Shown: piece by piece, positions 33,852-41,547 of the stretch
Numbering within the stretch: position 1 is the stretch's first letter
How the letters are laid out: every line of letters begins with the position of its first letter
Assembly (NCBI GenBank): GCA_945828315.1
Contig: CALZQA010000011.1
Location: 1-46,724, forward strand
Source: an uncultured bacterium
GTDB lineage: Bacteria; Bacillota; Clostridia; Lachnospirales; Lachnospiraceae
DNA: 46,724 nucleotides
Direction: 5' to 3'
The notes under the pieces: generated by a model
Told to the model about the DNA's origin: nothing
Seen by the model: the letters and a program-made list of their open reading frames with translations, nothing else
The model's database searches: none
Made by a program: the position numbers and the translations under genes

Positions 33852-34708
33852 CAAAAGTACAGACCGATGAATCGATCATTAAGAAAAATCAGATCAAGGC
33901 AGGGATCCTGAAAGCAGTCACAATCCTCGCAGCAGCGATCACCGTGCTTATACTGGGATTCCTGATCGTGTACATACTGGTCAAAGGCGTGCCGCATCTG
34001 ACTCCGGAGCTCTTTGCCTGGGAATATGATTCCGAAAATGTCTCCATGCTCCCGGCTTTGATCAATACACTGGAGATGACGATCCTAACGCTTGCCGTTG
34101 CCATACCCTTTGGTATCGGGTCTGCGATCTATCTGGTGGAATATGCAAGCACCAAAAACCGCTTCGTGCCTGTTGTCCGCATGACAGCAGAAACCCTTAC
34201 CGGAATCCCGTCCATCGTATACGGATTGTTTGGTATGCTTTTTTTCAACAGCATGTTTGGTATTTCCATGCTGTCCGGTGCACTGACGCTGGCGATCATG
34301 GTACTTCCCGTGATCATGCGGACAACGGAAGAGGCCCTTCTTTCGGTACCGAAATCGTATCGTGAGGGAAGCTTCGGACTGGGTGCCGGAAAGTTGCGTA
34401 CGATCTTTAAGATTGTCCTCCCCGCAGCGATGCCCGGTATCTTTTCCGGAATCGTGCTCTCCATCGGGCGTATCGTAGGAGAGACGGCGGCACTGATCTA
34501 TACAGCAGGAACCTTTACAAAGGCCGCATCTTCCGTATTCAATTCCGGAAGAACCTTATCGGTTCACATGTATCTCCTGTCCAAGGAAGGATTGAACACA
34601 GATCAGGCGTATGCCACAGCTGTCGTACTGCTCGTGCTAGTTATCATTATCAATTTTATTTCGGGCAGGATCGCATCCGGTGTGCAGAAGCAGCACGGGG
34701 AAGCATAA
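33848..34708 (+). CDS. pstA: Phosphate ABC transporter permease PstA
   Basis: A 286-residue permease with six predicted helices. LTGIPSIVYGLFGMLFF and VPKSYREGSFGLGAGKLRTIFKIVLPAAMPGIFSG are the conserved Pst segments. It overlaps pstC by four bases (ATGA). A terminator follows directly, so the ATPase pstB, normally next, is cut off and lies 2.5 kb further on behind its own Pho promoter. Confidence 0.95.
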   Translation: MTKVQTDESIIKKNQIKAGILKAVTILAAAITVLILGFLIVYILVKGVPHLTPELFAWEYDSENVSMLPALINTLEMTILTLAVAIPFGIGSAIYLVEYASTKNRFVPVVRMTAETLTGIPSIVYGLFGMLFFNSMFGISMLSGALTLAIMVLPVIMRTTEEALLSVPKSYREGSFGLGAGKLRTIFKIVLPAAMPGIFSGIVLSIGRIVGETAALIYTAGTFTKAASSVFNSGRTLSVHMYLLSKEGLNTDQAYATAVVLLVLVIIINFISGRIASGVQKQHGEA

Positions 34709-34720
34709 ATAATGTGAGAC

Positions 34721-34748
34721 AAAAAAAGAGCCGGCTGGCTCTTTTTTG
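34721..34748 (+). terminator. Bidirectional terminator between pstA and the converging flavoprotein gene
   Basis: AAAAAAGAGCC pairs with GGCTCTTTTTT over a 4-base loop (GGCT). A and T runs on both sides let it work for pstA on the plus strand and for the minus-strand gene that ends at 34786. Confidence 0.92.
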
Positions 34749-34785
34749 TTATATTTGATCACTCAGGCAGTACCGCATATCGCCT

Positions 34786-35274
34786 CTACTTTTGCAGTCC
34801 TTCCGGTACTGCGCGGTGCTTTGCCGCGTATTCTGTGACCCGGATCTTTATGACGCTGACGATGGAGACCATTTTTTCATCGAAGGTAAAGTCCTTGCCG
34901 CTCTGAACCTTCATCAGGTTAGAAAGTGCGGCTCCTTTTTCTTTTGGATCATCAAGGATCTCAGCGGTTCCCATTCCGAAAACGGTAGAGTAGGCAAGGC
35001 CATATTGGCAGGCAACTTTTCCCTCAAAGGGTTCCAGATCGCATTCCATCTCGAAGCTGACGGTGGGATTTTCACGGATCACATCCAGCTTGTGCCCCTC
35101 TGTGGCGCTGTGCACATATAAGGTAAGGCGCCCGTCTTCCATAGTATACCCGTAGTTCATAGGAAGCAGATACGGCTTTCCCTCGTCAATGAATGCCAGA
35201 TGTACGATTTTGCATTTGTCTAAGATTTCAGTGATACGGTTCATGTCTGTGATTTCATGTTCTCGTCTTGTCAT
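34786..35274 (-). CDS. Pyridoxamine 5'-phosphate oxidase-like flavin-binding protein (NimA-like)
   Basis: A 162-residue split-barrel protein of the FMN-binding pyridoxamine-phosphate-oxidase superfamily. The opening MTRREHEITDMNRITEIL, then LAFIDEGKPYLLPMNYGY and LYVHSATEGHKLDVI, match the NimA-like group of small flavin or heme binders found in anaerobes. Some relatives reduce nitroimidazole drugs; that activity cannot be assumed here. AGGAGG (minus strand, near 35283) supports the start. It interrupts the phosphate gene cluster on the opposite strand and has no evident link to phosphate. Confidence 0.78.
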   Translation of the reverse strand: MTRREHEITDMNRITEILDKCKIVHLAFIDEGKPYLLPMNYGYTMEDGRLTLYVHSATEGHKLDVIRENPTVSFEMECDLEPFEGKVACQYGLAYSTVFGMGTAEILDDPKEKGAALSNLMKVQSGKDFTFDEKMVSIVSVIKIRVTEYAAKHRAVPEGLQK

Positions 35275-35325
35275 ATGTAAAACCTCCTCAAAGGGATATT
35301 TTTAAATATTTTATCACAACATGAT

Positions 35326-35353
35326 TTGAAATGAAATGAAAAACTGCTATACT
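35326..35353 (+). promoter_or_regulatory. Promoter of the patatin-like gene
   Basis: TTGAAA (35326-35331) and TATACT (35348-35353) are 16 bases apart, about 68 bases before the start codon. The same short region must also hold the minus-strand promoter of the flavoprotein gene. Confidence 0.6.
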
Positions 35354-35420
35354 GATATAAGTGATTCGTATAGTACATTTTGAAAGGCAGCTGAGTGAAA
35401 ATGCTGTTGCAGGTAATAAT

Positions 35421-36281
35421 ATGAAAACAGGACTGGTTTTAGAAGGTGGCGCCATGCGTGGAATGTACACCGCAGGCGTGCTGGATGTATTTATGGAACA
35501 GGGGATCACCTTTGACGGGGTGATCGGCGTCTCGGCAGGAGCATTGTTTGGGGTCAATCTGTTGAGCAGACAGGCGGGCAGGGTGATCCGTTACAATAAA
35601 CGCTTCAATGCAGATCCCAACTATCTTGGGCTGCGTCCGCTGCTGCGCACCGGAAATATCGTGGATACGGAGTATGCCTATGATCGCGTGCCGCGCACGC
35701 TGGACGTGTTTGACGATGAGACTTACCGGGCATCGAAGATTCCCTTTTACGCGGTTGTGACAAATGTGGACAGCGGTGAGCCGGAATACATAAAAATAGA
35801 CAGTGTGTTTGAACAGATGGATGTGCTGCGGGCCTCCGGTTCCATGCCCTTTGTCTCAAAGCCGGTGGAGATCGACGGGAAAAAATATCTCGACGGAGCA
35901 GTCACGGACAGCATTCCTTTTGAGAAATTTCTGGAGATGGGTTATGAGCGTCTGGTGGTAGTGTTGACGAAGCCTGAAGGTTATGTGAAAAAGCAGATGC
36001 CGCGCATGCTCACACAGATGTGTTATGCAAGTGCATATCCAAAATTTGCAGAAAGAGTTCGGGACCGACATGTGATGTACAATGCATCCACGGCACGGCT
36101 GGCAGAACTGGAGCAGGAGGGAACTGTGCTGGTACTTCGCCCGTCGCAGCACGTGAAGATCAGCCGGGTGGAAAAGAACCCGGAGAAACTGCAGGCGCTC
36201 TATGACGTGGGCGTTCGGGACGCACAGGAAAGAGCTGAAAAGATACGGAAGTTTCTGGCTGACAACGGAAGTGGGAAATAA
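35421..36281 (+). CDS. Patatin-like phospholipase family protein
   Basis: A 286-residue serine hydrolase with the Ser-Asp dyad of patatins. The oxyanion-hole motif is LEGGAMRGMYTAGVLD (7-22), the nucleophile is Ser38 in GVSAGALFG, and Asp158 lies in YLDGAVTDSIP. No signal peptide is seen, so it is probably cytosolic. The start ATG 35421 gives the family's N-terminus; an upstream in-frame extension to 35361 lacks a ribosome site. Substrate lipids cannot be deduced. It is the second of three genes that separate pstA from pstB. Confidence 0.88.
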   Translation: MKTGLVLEGGAMRGMYTAGVLDVFMEQGITFDGVIGVSAGALFGVNLLSRQAGRVIRYNKRFNADPNYLGLRPLLRTGNIVDTEYAYDRVPRTLDVFDDETYRASKIPFYAVVTNVDSGEPEYIKIDSVFEQMDVLRASGSMPFVSKPVEIDGKKYLDGAVTDSIPFEKFLEMGYERLVVVLTKPEGYVKKQMPRMLTQMCYASAYPKFAERVRDRHVMYNASTARLAELEQEGTVLVLRPSQHVKISRVEKNPEKLQALYDVGVRDAQERAEKIRKFLADNGSGK

Positions 36282-36343
36282 ACATATAATTGAACGAAAC
36301 AGTTACCGGAAGGGTAGCTGTATTTAAGTAGGAGGAATGAATC

Positions 36344-37024
36344 ATGAAACGATCAGAGATCAATGCATGTATCAAAGACATGGAACGACTTATCAAGGAA
36401 AACGGTTTTCAGCTGCCGCCTTTCTGTCACTGGACACCGCAGGAGTGGCAGGATAAGGGACATGAGTACGATGAGATCCGCGACAATATGCTGGGCTGGG
36501 ATATCACGGATTACGGCCTGGGCGATTGGAGCAAGGTGGGTTTTGCGCTCATTACACTGCGGAACGGTAACCAGAACGATCCGAAATACAAAAAAGTGTA
36601 TGCGGAAAAACTGCTCATGCTGAAGGAGGGACAGCATTCTCCGATGCATTTTCACTGGAAAAAATCAGAGGATATCATCAATCGCGGCGGCGGTACACTC
36701 ATTATTCATGTATATAACGCGGATGAGAACGAGGAACTGGCTGACACGGATGTGTGTGTCAACTCCGACGGCCGCTCCTACTATGTTCCGGCAGGCACCG
36801 GCGTGGAGCTGCATCCGGGCGAGAGTATTACGCTCTGGCCGTACCAGTATCATGACTTTGATGTGAAGCCCGGCACTGGTGATGTGCTGATCGGTGAGGT
36901 ATCCATGTGTAACGATGACAATACGGATAACCGTTTCAATCCGCCGGTGGGACGTTTCCCGGAGATCGAGGAGGATGAGGCTCCTTACCGGCTGCTGTGC
37001 AACGAGTATCCCGAAGCAAAATAA
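36344..37024 (+). CDS. D-lyxose isomerase (cupin family)
   Basis: A 226-residue cupin of the D-lyxose ketol-isomerase family, interconverting D-lyxose and D-xylulose, and in some members D-mannose and D-fructose. The metal ligands are visible: His102 and His104 (SPMHFHWKKSEDI), Glu109 and His170 (PYQYHDFD). The GDWSKVGFALITLRNG and GTGVELHPGESITLWP blocks are typical. GGAGG precedes ATG 36344. A small hairpin lies in its leader (36299-36321, ACAGTTACC with GGTAGCTGT), without a T run. No sugar genes lie nearby, and it ends at a terminator that merges with the next Pho box. Confidence 0.85.
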   Translation: MKRSEINACIKDMERLIKENGFQLPPFCHWTPQEWQDKGHEYDEIRDNMLGWDITDYGLGDWSKVGFALITLRNGNQNDPKYKKVYAEKLLMLKEGQHSPMHFHWKKSEDIINRGGGTLIIHVYNADENEELADTDVCVNSDGRSYYVPAGTGVELHPGESITLWPYQYHDFDVKPGTGDVLIGEVSMCNDDNTDNRFNPPVGRFPEIEEDEAPYRLLCNEYPEAK

Positions 37025-37076
37025 AGGGCGAAGGGCAGCGGAACGAAAGGTTCATGGCTGATATCGCGAAAAGAAA

Positions 37077-37130
37077 CAGACGCGGTCTGTTCTCTGTGTG
37101 GTGTGTGACAGAGAGCGGGCCGCGTTTTTT
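37077..37130 (+). terminator. Terminator after the D-lyxose isomerase gene, merging into the pstB Pho box
   Basis: ACGCGG and TCTCTGT on the left pair with ACAGAGA and CCGCGT on the right, followed by a T run at 37125-37130. The last bases of that run form the first TTTTAC hexamer (37127-37132). Confidence 0.8.
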
Positions 37131-37193
37131 ACGCTTATTTTACATCCTTTTTACACGCGGATGGTGATGGATTTTACATGCCTTTTATACAAT
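37127..37193 (+). promoter_or_regulatory. PhoB box and promoter of pstB-phoU
   Basis: TTTTAC hexamers begin at 37127, 37138, 37149 and 37172 (spacings 11, 11, 23). TACAAT (37188-37193) begins 10 bases after the last. The geometry is identical to that of pstS, base for base in spacing. Confidence 0.93.
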
Positions 37194-37223
37194 AGATGCC
37201 AGAAAAACAAAAGGAGAAAATTT

Positions 37224-37976
37224 ATGGCAGACAAATTTACAGTCAGAAATCTCGAGCTTTATTACGGGGATTTCCATGCACTGAAAAATATCAACATGAC
37301 TTTGCCGGAGAACGAGATCACAGCGTTCATCGGGCCGAGTGGCTGCGGGAAATCAACGTTTTTAAAGACGTTAAACCGCATGAATGATCTGGTGGAAAAC
37401 TGCCGGATCACAGGTGATGTGCTTTTGAACGATGTGGACATTTTTAATGGGATGAATGTCAATCTGCTGCGCAAAAGGGTGGGTATGGTGTTTCAGAATC
37501 CCAATCCCTTCCCCATGAGCATTTACGACAATATTGCTTACGGACCGCGCACGCACGGCATTAAAAATAAGGCGAAGCTGGATGAGATCGTGGAGCGGTC
37601 TTTGAGTCAGGCCGCGATCTGGGACGAACTGAAGGATCGTCTGAAGAAATCAGCTCTGGGTCTTTCCGGCGGACAGCAGCAGAGACTCTGCATCGCCAGA
37701 GCACTGGCGGTCAACCCGGAAGTCATTTTGATGGATGAGCCGACTTCCGCGCTGGATCCTATTTCCACATCAAAGATCGAGGATCTTGTATTGGAACTGA
37801 AAAAAGAGTACACGATCATTATGGTGACACATAACATGCAGCAGGCAACCCGTGTGTCTGATCGTACGGCCTTTTTCCTGCTGGGTGAAGTTGTGGAGTA
37901 TGACCGGACAGAAAAACTGTTTTCCATGCCTTCGGACAAGCGGACGGAGGACTATATTACCGGACGTTTTGGTTGA
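37224..37976 (+). CDS. pstB: Phosphate ABC transporter ATPase PstB
   Basis: A 250-residue ABC ATPase. Walker A is GPSGCGKST, the signature is [16 protein letters not shown], Walker B is [15 protein letters not shown], and the switch histidine lies in [14 protein letters not shown]. It powers phosphate import through PstCA. The start ATG 37224 has AAGGAG 7 bases upstream and gives [17 protein letters not shown], the normal N-terminus; the open frame extends back to 37098 through the Pho box and is rejected. It is separated from pstSCA but has the same promoter design. Confidence 0.96.
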   Translation: MADKFTVRNLELYYGDFHALKNINMTLPENEITAFIGPSGCGKSTFLKTLNRMNDLVENCRITGDVLLNDVDIFNGMNVNLLRKRVGMVFQNPNPFPMSIYDNIAYGPRTHGIKNKAKLDEIVERSLSQAAIWDELKDRLKKSALGLSGGQQQRLCIARALAVNPEVILMDEPTSALDPISTSKIEDLVLELKKEYTIIMVTHNMQQATRVSDRTAFFLLGEVVEYDRTEKLFSMPSDKRTEDYITGRFG

Positions 37977-38009
37977 TTTTAGAGATAAAGGAAGGAAGAA
38001 AGTGAAAAT

Positions 38010-38654
38010 ATGCCTAGAACAAATTTTAAAAAGCAGTTAGAGCAGCTGAATGATCAGATGATCACAATGGGAAGTATGATCGAAAACGCAATTGAGACTG
38101 CGATCGCAGCTCTTGTATCTCAGGATACGGAGCGTGCGGAGGAAGCGATCGCATATGATATGGAGGTTGATGCACAGGAGCGCAATATTGAACAGCTCTG
38201 CTATCAACTACTTTTGATGCAACAGCCGGTAGCAAGTGATCTTCGTTTAGTGTCTGCGACGATGAAGATGATCACAGACATGGAGCGTATCGGAGATCAT
38301 GCAGCGGATATCTCAGAACTGACGATTCTCATGGCAGGAAAACCCTATATCAGAGAGATCTCAGATATCGAGCAAATGGCAAAACAGACGACTGTGATGG
38401 TGACAAACAGCGTGGATGCTTATGTCAACCGGGATATCGATCTTGCGCGAAAAGTGATTCAAATGGATGATGAGGTGGATGATCTGTTTAATAAAGTAAA
38501 GTCAGAGATCATCGGGGAAATCCGCACCGGAGGTGATGACGGTGAGCAGACGACAGATCTTCTCATGGCGGCAAAATATTTTGAGCGCATCGGAGACCAT
38601 GCGACCAATATCGCGGAATGGGTCATCTTTTCGCTAACCGGCGAACGAGTATAG
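38010..38654 (+). CDS. phoU: Phosphate signalling protein PhoU
   Basis: A 214-residue all-helical protein with two PhoU repeats, each carrying an acidic metal-binding motif (MERIGDHAADISE near 90 and FERIGDHATNIAEW near 195). PhoU links the Pst transporter to the PhoR kinase and dampens the phosphate-starvation response when phosphate is plentiful. GGAAGGAAG precedes ATG 38010. It lies 33 bases after pstB and is probably cotranscribed. There is no obvious terminator after it. Confidence 0.96.
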   Translation: MPRTNFKKQLEQLNDQMITMGSMIENAIETAIAALVSQDTERAEEAIAYDMEVDAQERNIEQLCYQLLLMQQPVASDLRLVSATMKMITDMERIGDHAADISELTILMAGKPYIREISDIEQMAKQTTVMVTNSVDAYVNRDIDLARKVIQMDDEVDDLFNKVKSEIIGEIRTGGDDGEQTTDLLMAAKYFERIGDHATNIAEWVIFSLTGERV

Positions 38655-38691
38655 CAGAACGGCAGTGATCCGCAGTGCGTCCGGCAGTCAT

Positions 38692-38758
38692 TTTTACGCA
38701 TTCTTTACATAAAATTTACCTGTCCGTGGTAACAGATTTTACATGACTGCGCCATACT
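38692..38758 (+). promoter_or_regulatory. PhoB box and promoter of the 32-residue membrane protein gene
   Basis: TTTTAC at 38692, CTTTAC at 38703, ATTTAC at 38714 and TTTTAC at 38737 repeat the 11-11-23 spacing. CATACT (38753-38758) begins 10 bases after the last. A perfect TATAAT also lies at 38764-38769, one helical turn further on. The only gene it can serve directly is the small frame at 38794, then the Na/Pi gene. Confidence 0.88.
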
Positions 38759-38793
38759 TTGGATATAATAAATCAAAGTAGGAGGTCGCAGAT

Positions 38794-38892
38794 ATGGGTG
38801 GACTGGTTCTTTTATGTAAGATCGCACTGATCGCTGCAGCGTGTGTCGGTGTCGTATGGTTTGGATACTGGTATAAGGAACATGTAATGTAA
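38794..38892 (+). CDS. Pho-controlled 32-residue membrane microprotein
   Basis: A small frame starting MGGLVLLCKIALIAAACVGV and ending YKEHVM. Residues 3-25 form one hydrophobic helix with cysteines at 8 and 17, followed by an aromatic stretch (WFGYWY) and a short charged tail. AGGAGG lies 8 bases before the ATG, an ideal ribosome site. A complete Pho box with the same geometry as those of pstS and pstB stands directly upstream. It lies between phoU and the Na/Pi cotransporter gene. I do not recognise the family. By placement it may modulate a phosphate transporter or the PhoR kinase, as other one-helix proteins do for their partners; that is inference. Confidence 0.75.
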   Translation: MGGLVLLCKIALIAAACVGVVWFGYWYKEHVM

Positions 38893-38940
38893 AACGATCC
38901 AGAGCCCATCCTGATGGCACAGGCTTTGAAGAAGTTTATA

Positions 38941-38995
38941 TTTTACATAGATTTTACATTGATTACTCCTGTATTTTACATAAATGCTTTACGAT
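38941..38995 (+). promoter_or_regulatory. PhoB box and promoter of the Na/Pi cotransporter-phoBR operon
   Basis: TTTTAC begins at 38941, 38952 and 38974 (spacings 11 and 22), with TACGAT (38990-38995) again 10 bases after the last hexamer. The first position of the four-hexamer pattern is missing and the long spacing is 22 instead of 23. It would drive the cotransporter and, by read-through, phoB-phoR. Confidence 0.85.
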
Positions 38996-39073
38996 AAAAA
39001 AGTTGATATACGGAATCTGTATCGGAACCGTGAAGCAGAGGAAAGTTCCGGTTAAATGCAAAGGAGTAAAAAT

Positions 39074-40855
39074 ATGGACTTTTTCGGTTTACTCACCATG
39101 ATTGGTGGGTTGGCATTGTTTTTGTATGGAATGAACACGATGGGCGACGGTCTGGCAAAGATGGCTGGCAGCCGCCTTGAACAGATTTTAGAGAAACTGA
39201 CAAGCACACCTATCCGTGCAGTCCTTCTCGGGGCAGGTGTGACAGCCGTGATACAGAGTTCTTCTGCGACGACAGTCATGGTCGTTGGTTTTGTTAATTC
39301 AGGAATTATGAAGCTGTCGCAGACAGTCGGCATCATCATGGGTGCAAATGTCGGAACGACGATCACTTCATGGATCTTAAGTCTTGCAGGTGTGGAGGGG
39401 GACAGCTTTTTTATACAGCTGTTGAAGCCGAGCTCCTTTTCACCCGTCCTGGCGCTGATCGGCGTTATTTTTCTATTGTTTTTGAAGGATGAAAAAAAGA
39501 AGGATATCGGAACGATCCTGTTGGGTTTTGCTGTGCTGATGTTTGGAATGGAGACCATGAGCGGAGCAGTGGAACCCCTGGCCGATGTGCCGGAATTCAC
39601 AAATCTGTTTGTGGCATTTAAAAATCCGTTTCTCGGTATGCTCGTTGGAGCGCTGCTGACTGCGGTGATCCAGAGCTCGTCTGCATCGGTCGGTATCCTG
39701 CAGGCGATGTGTGCGACCGGAGCCGTCAGCTTCGGCGCAGCGATCCCGATCATCATGGGACAGAATATCGGTACATGTGTGACGGCGATTATCTCCAGTA
39801 TCGGAGCCAGCAAAAATGCAAAGCGGACAGCGCTTGTTCACCTGTATTTTAACGTGATCGGAACAGCAGTCTTTATGATCGTTTTCTACATGTTAAATGC
39901 ATTTTTGCACTTTTCATTTTTGGATCAGGCGGCAAACGGTGCGGGCATTGCGCTTGTTCATACCACATTCAACATCGCGGCAACACTGGTGCTGCTTCCG
40001 TTTTCGAAGGGGCTGGAGCGCCTGGCAGTGCTTACCATCCCGGATCACGGAGAGCAGGCAGAAGAAAAGGGACAGAAAAAGGTATACGAAGAAGCCGGTA
40101 TGAAGCTTTTGGATGAGCGTTTTCTGGAGCGTCCGGCATTTGCGGTCGCACAGGCAAAGGCGGCGGCGAATGAGATGGCAAAGCTTGTCAACGAAGCACT
40201 GACGCTTGCGATGGAACTGAATGAGGAGTATGATAAGAAAAAGGTAAAGCAGATCTGTGAGCTGGAGGAACGGGTAGATGCCTATGAGGACGGATTGGGA
40301 ACCTATCTCGTACAGCTCTGTGCAAAGCCGTTGACGGAGCATGACAATCATGTGCTGACAACCCTCCTAAAGAGCATTAGCGATCTTGAACGCATGGCGG
40401 ATCACGCGGTCAATCTGGCTGAGAATGCACAGCGCCGGCACAGGGAGGATGCGCGTTTTTCTAAAAAGGCTACAGCAGAGCTCGCAGTGTTTACGCAAGC
40501 ACTGCAGGATATTATTCAGGTTACTTTCCGTGCATTTGAAAATGCGGATGTGGAAGAGGCATCCCATGTGGAACCGTTGGAGGAGGTCATTGACGATCTG
40601 AAGGAGGAGATCCGCTCCCGCCATATCAAGCGTCTGGCAAAGGGCAAGTGTACGATCGAGCTGGGCTTTGCGCTGACGGATCTCGTGACCAACTATGAGC
40701 GGATCGCTGATCACTGTTCGAATATTGCGGTAGCCGTGATCCAGGTGGATGAGAAGGAACACGACGTGCACAAATATCTCGGTCAGATCAAGACGGAGGA
40801 TCCGAAGTTTGCGCAGATGTACAACAGCTATAAGGAACGCTATGCGCTGGAATAA
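39074..40855 (+). CDS. Na/Pi cotransporter family protein with C-terminal PhoU-like domain
   Basis: A 593-residue protein. Two inverted Na/Pi-cotransporter repeats each contain a QSSS motif (VIQSSSATTVMVVGFVNSG near 60 and VIQSSSASVGILQAM near 205) within about eight helices (1-325). A cytoplasmic PhoU-like helical domain fills about 345-590, with ISDLERMADHAVNLAENA and YERIADHCSNIAVAVI. Members move phosphate with sodium, or export it in some bacteria; direction cannot be told here. The start ATG 39074 follows AAGGAG; an ATG at 39056 in the same frame would include that site. It is the first gene of a probable operon with phoB-phoR. Confidence 0.93.
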   Translation: MDFFGLLTMIGGLALFLYGMNTMGDGLAKMAGSRLEQILEKLTSTPIRAVLLGAGVTAVIQSSSATTVMVVGFVNSGIMKLSQTVGIIMGANVGTTITSWILSLAGVEGDSFFIQLLKPSSFSPVLALIGVIFLLFLKDEKKKDIGTILLGFAVLMFGMETMSGAVEPLADVPEFTNLFVAFKNPFLGMLVGALLTAVIQSSSASVGILQAMCATGAVSFGAAIPIIMGQNIGTCVTAIISSIGASKNAKRTALVHLYFNVIGTAVFMIVFYMLNAFLHFSFLDQAANGAGIALVHTTFNIAATLVLLPFSKGLERLAVLTIPDHGEQAEEKGQKKVYEEAGMKLLDERFLERPAFAVAQAKAAANEMAKLVNEALTLAMELNEEYDKKKVKQICELEERVDAYEDGLGTYLVQLCAKPLTEHDNHVLTTLLKSISDLERMADHAVNLAENAQRRHREDARFSKKATAELAVFTQALQDIIQVTFRAFENADVEEASHVEPLEEVIDDLKEEIRSRHIKRLAKGKCTIELGFALTDLVTNYERIADHCSNIAVAVIQVDEKEHDVHKYLGQIKTEDPKFAQMYNSYKERYALE

Positions 40856-40870
40856 AAAGGAGATGTTAAA

Positions 40871-41542
40871 ATGGCAACGATCTATGTGGTGGAGGATGAT
40901 CAGAATATTCGGGAGATTGAGAGTTTTTCTCTGAAAAATTCCGGCTATGAAGTGGAGGATTTTGAATGTGCTGCCTCATTTTATAAACGGATGGAGCGTG
41001 CACTGCCGGATCTGATCCTGCTGGATATCATGCTGCCGGATCGGGACGGACTGGAGATACTGAAGGATCTGCGCTCGCGTGTGGAGACGAGACGGCTTCC
41101 GATCATTATGGTGACGGCGAAGACGACGGAGATCGATAAAGTAAAGGGACTGGATATGGGCGCGGATGATTATCTGACGAAGCCCTTTGGCGTGATGGAG
41201 CTTATCTCCCGTGTCAAGGCGCTCATGCGTCGGACGAACGGGCTGCAGGAGGATACGCTGCTGCAGTTTCAGGAGCTTACGATGGATCTGGAAAAGCACC
41301 GCGTGAGTGTGCAGGGTGAGCCGGTGGAGCTGACCTTCAAGGAGTTCGAACTGCTGCGCATTTTTATGCAGAACGCCGGTATTGTTTTGCAGCGGGAAAC
41401 ATTGATGAACAAAGTGTGGGGAACGGATTACGAGGGCGAGAGCCGGACCCTCGACATGCATATCAAGACACTGCGCCAGAAGATCGGTGATTACGGCAAT
41501 CATATCAAGACCGTACGAAATGTCGGTTATCGGTTGGAGTAA
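40871..41542 (+). CDS. phoB: Phosphate response regulator (PhoB/PhoP type)
   Basis: A 223-residue OmpR-family response regulator. The receiver domain (1-120) has the phospho-acceptor Asp52 in LILLDIMLPDRDG, Thr in IIMVTAKT and Lys in YLTKPFG. The DNA-binding winged helix (130-223) ends MHIKTLRQKIGDYGNHIKTV, with the usual tandem-site recognition helix. AAAAGGAG precedes ATG 40871, and it starts 15 bases after the cotransporter gene. Its position and the four Pho boxes in this window make it the likely activator of all of them, including its own operon. Confidence 0.9.
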   Translation: MATIYVVEDDQNIREIESFSLKNSGYEVEDFECAASFYKRMERALPDLILLDIMLPDRDGLEILKDLRSRVETRRLPIIMVTAKTTEIDKVKGLDMGADDYLTKPFGVMELISRVKALMRRTNGLQEDTLLQFQELTMDLEKHRVSVQGEPVELTFKEFELLRIFMQNAGIVLQRETLMNKVWGTDYEGESRTLDMHIKTLRQKIGDYGNHIKTVRNVGYRLE

Positions 41543-41547
41543 GTTTT

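Noticed and set aside
36299-36321. Hairpin ACAGTTACC/GGTAGCTGT before the D-lyxose isomerase gene as a terminator of the patatin-like gene.
   Set aside because: There is no T run after it and the stem is short; I mention it only in the gene entry.
38987-38992. CTTTAC as a further Pho hexamer in the Na/Pi promoter.
   Set aside because: It is 13 bases after the previous hexamer, out of the 11-bp register, and overlaps the proposed -10 box.
39052-39813. A 253-codon minus-strand frame opposite the Na/Pi cotransporter gene.
   Set aside because: It is antisense to well-conserved membrane repeats and shows no family motif; it follows from the codon use of the real gene.
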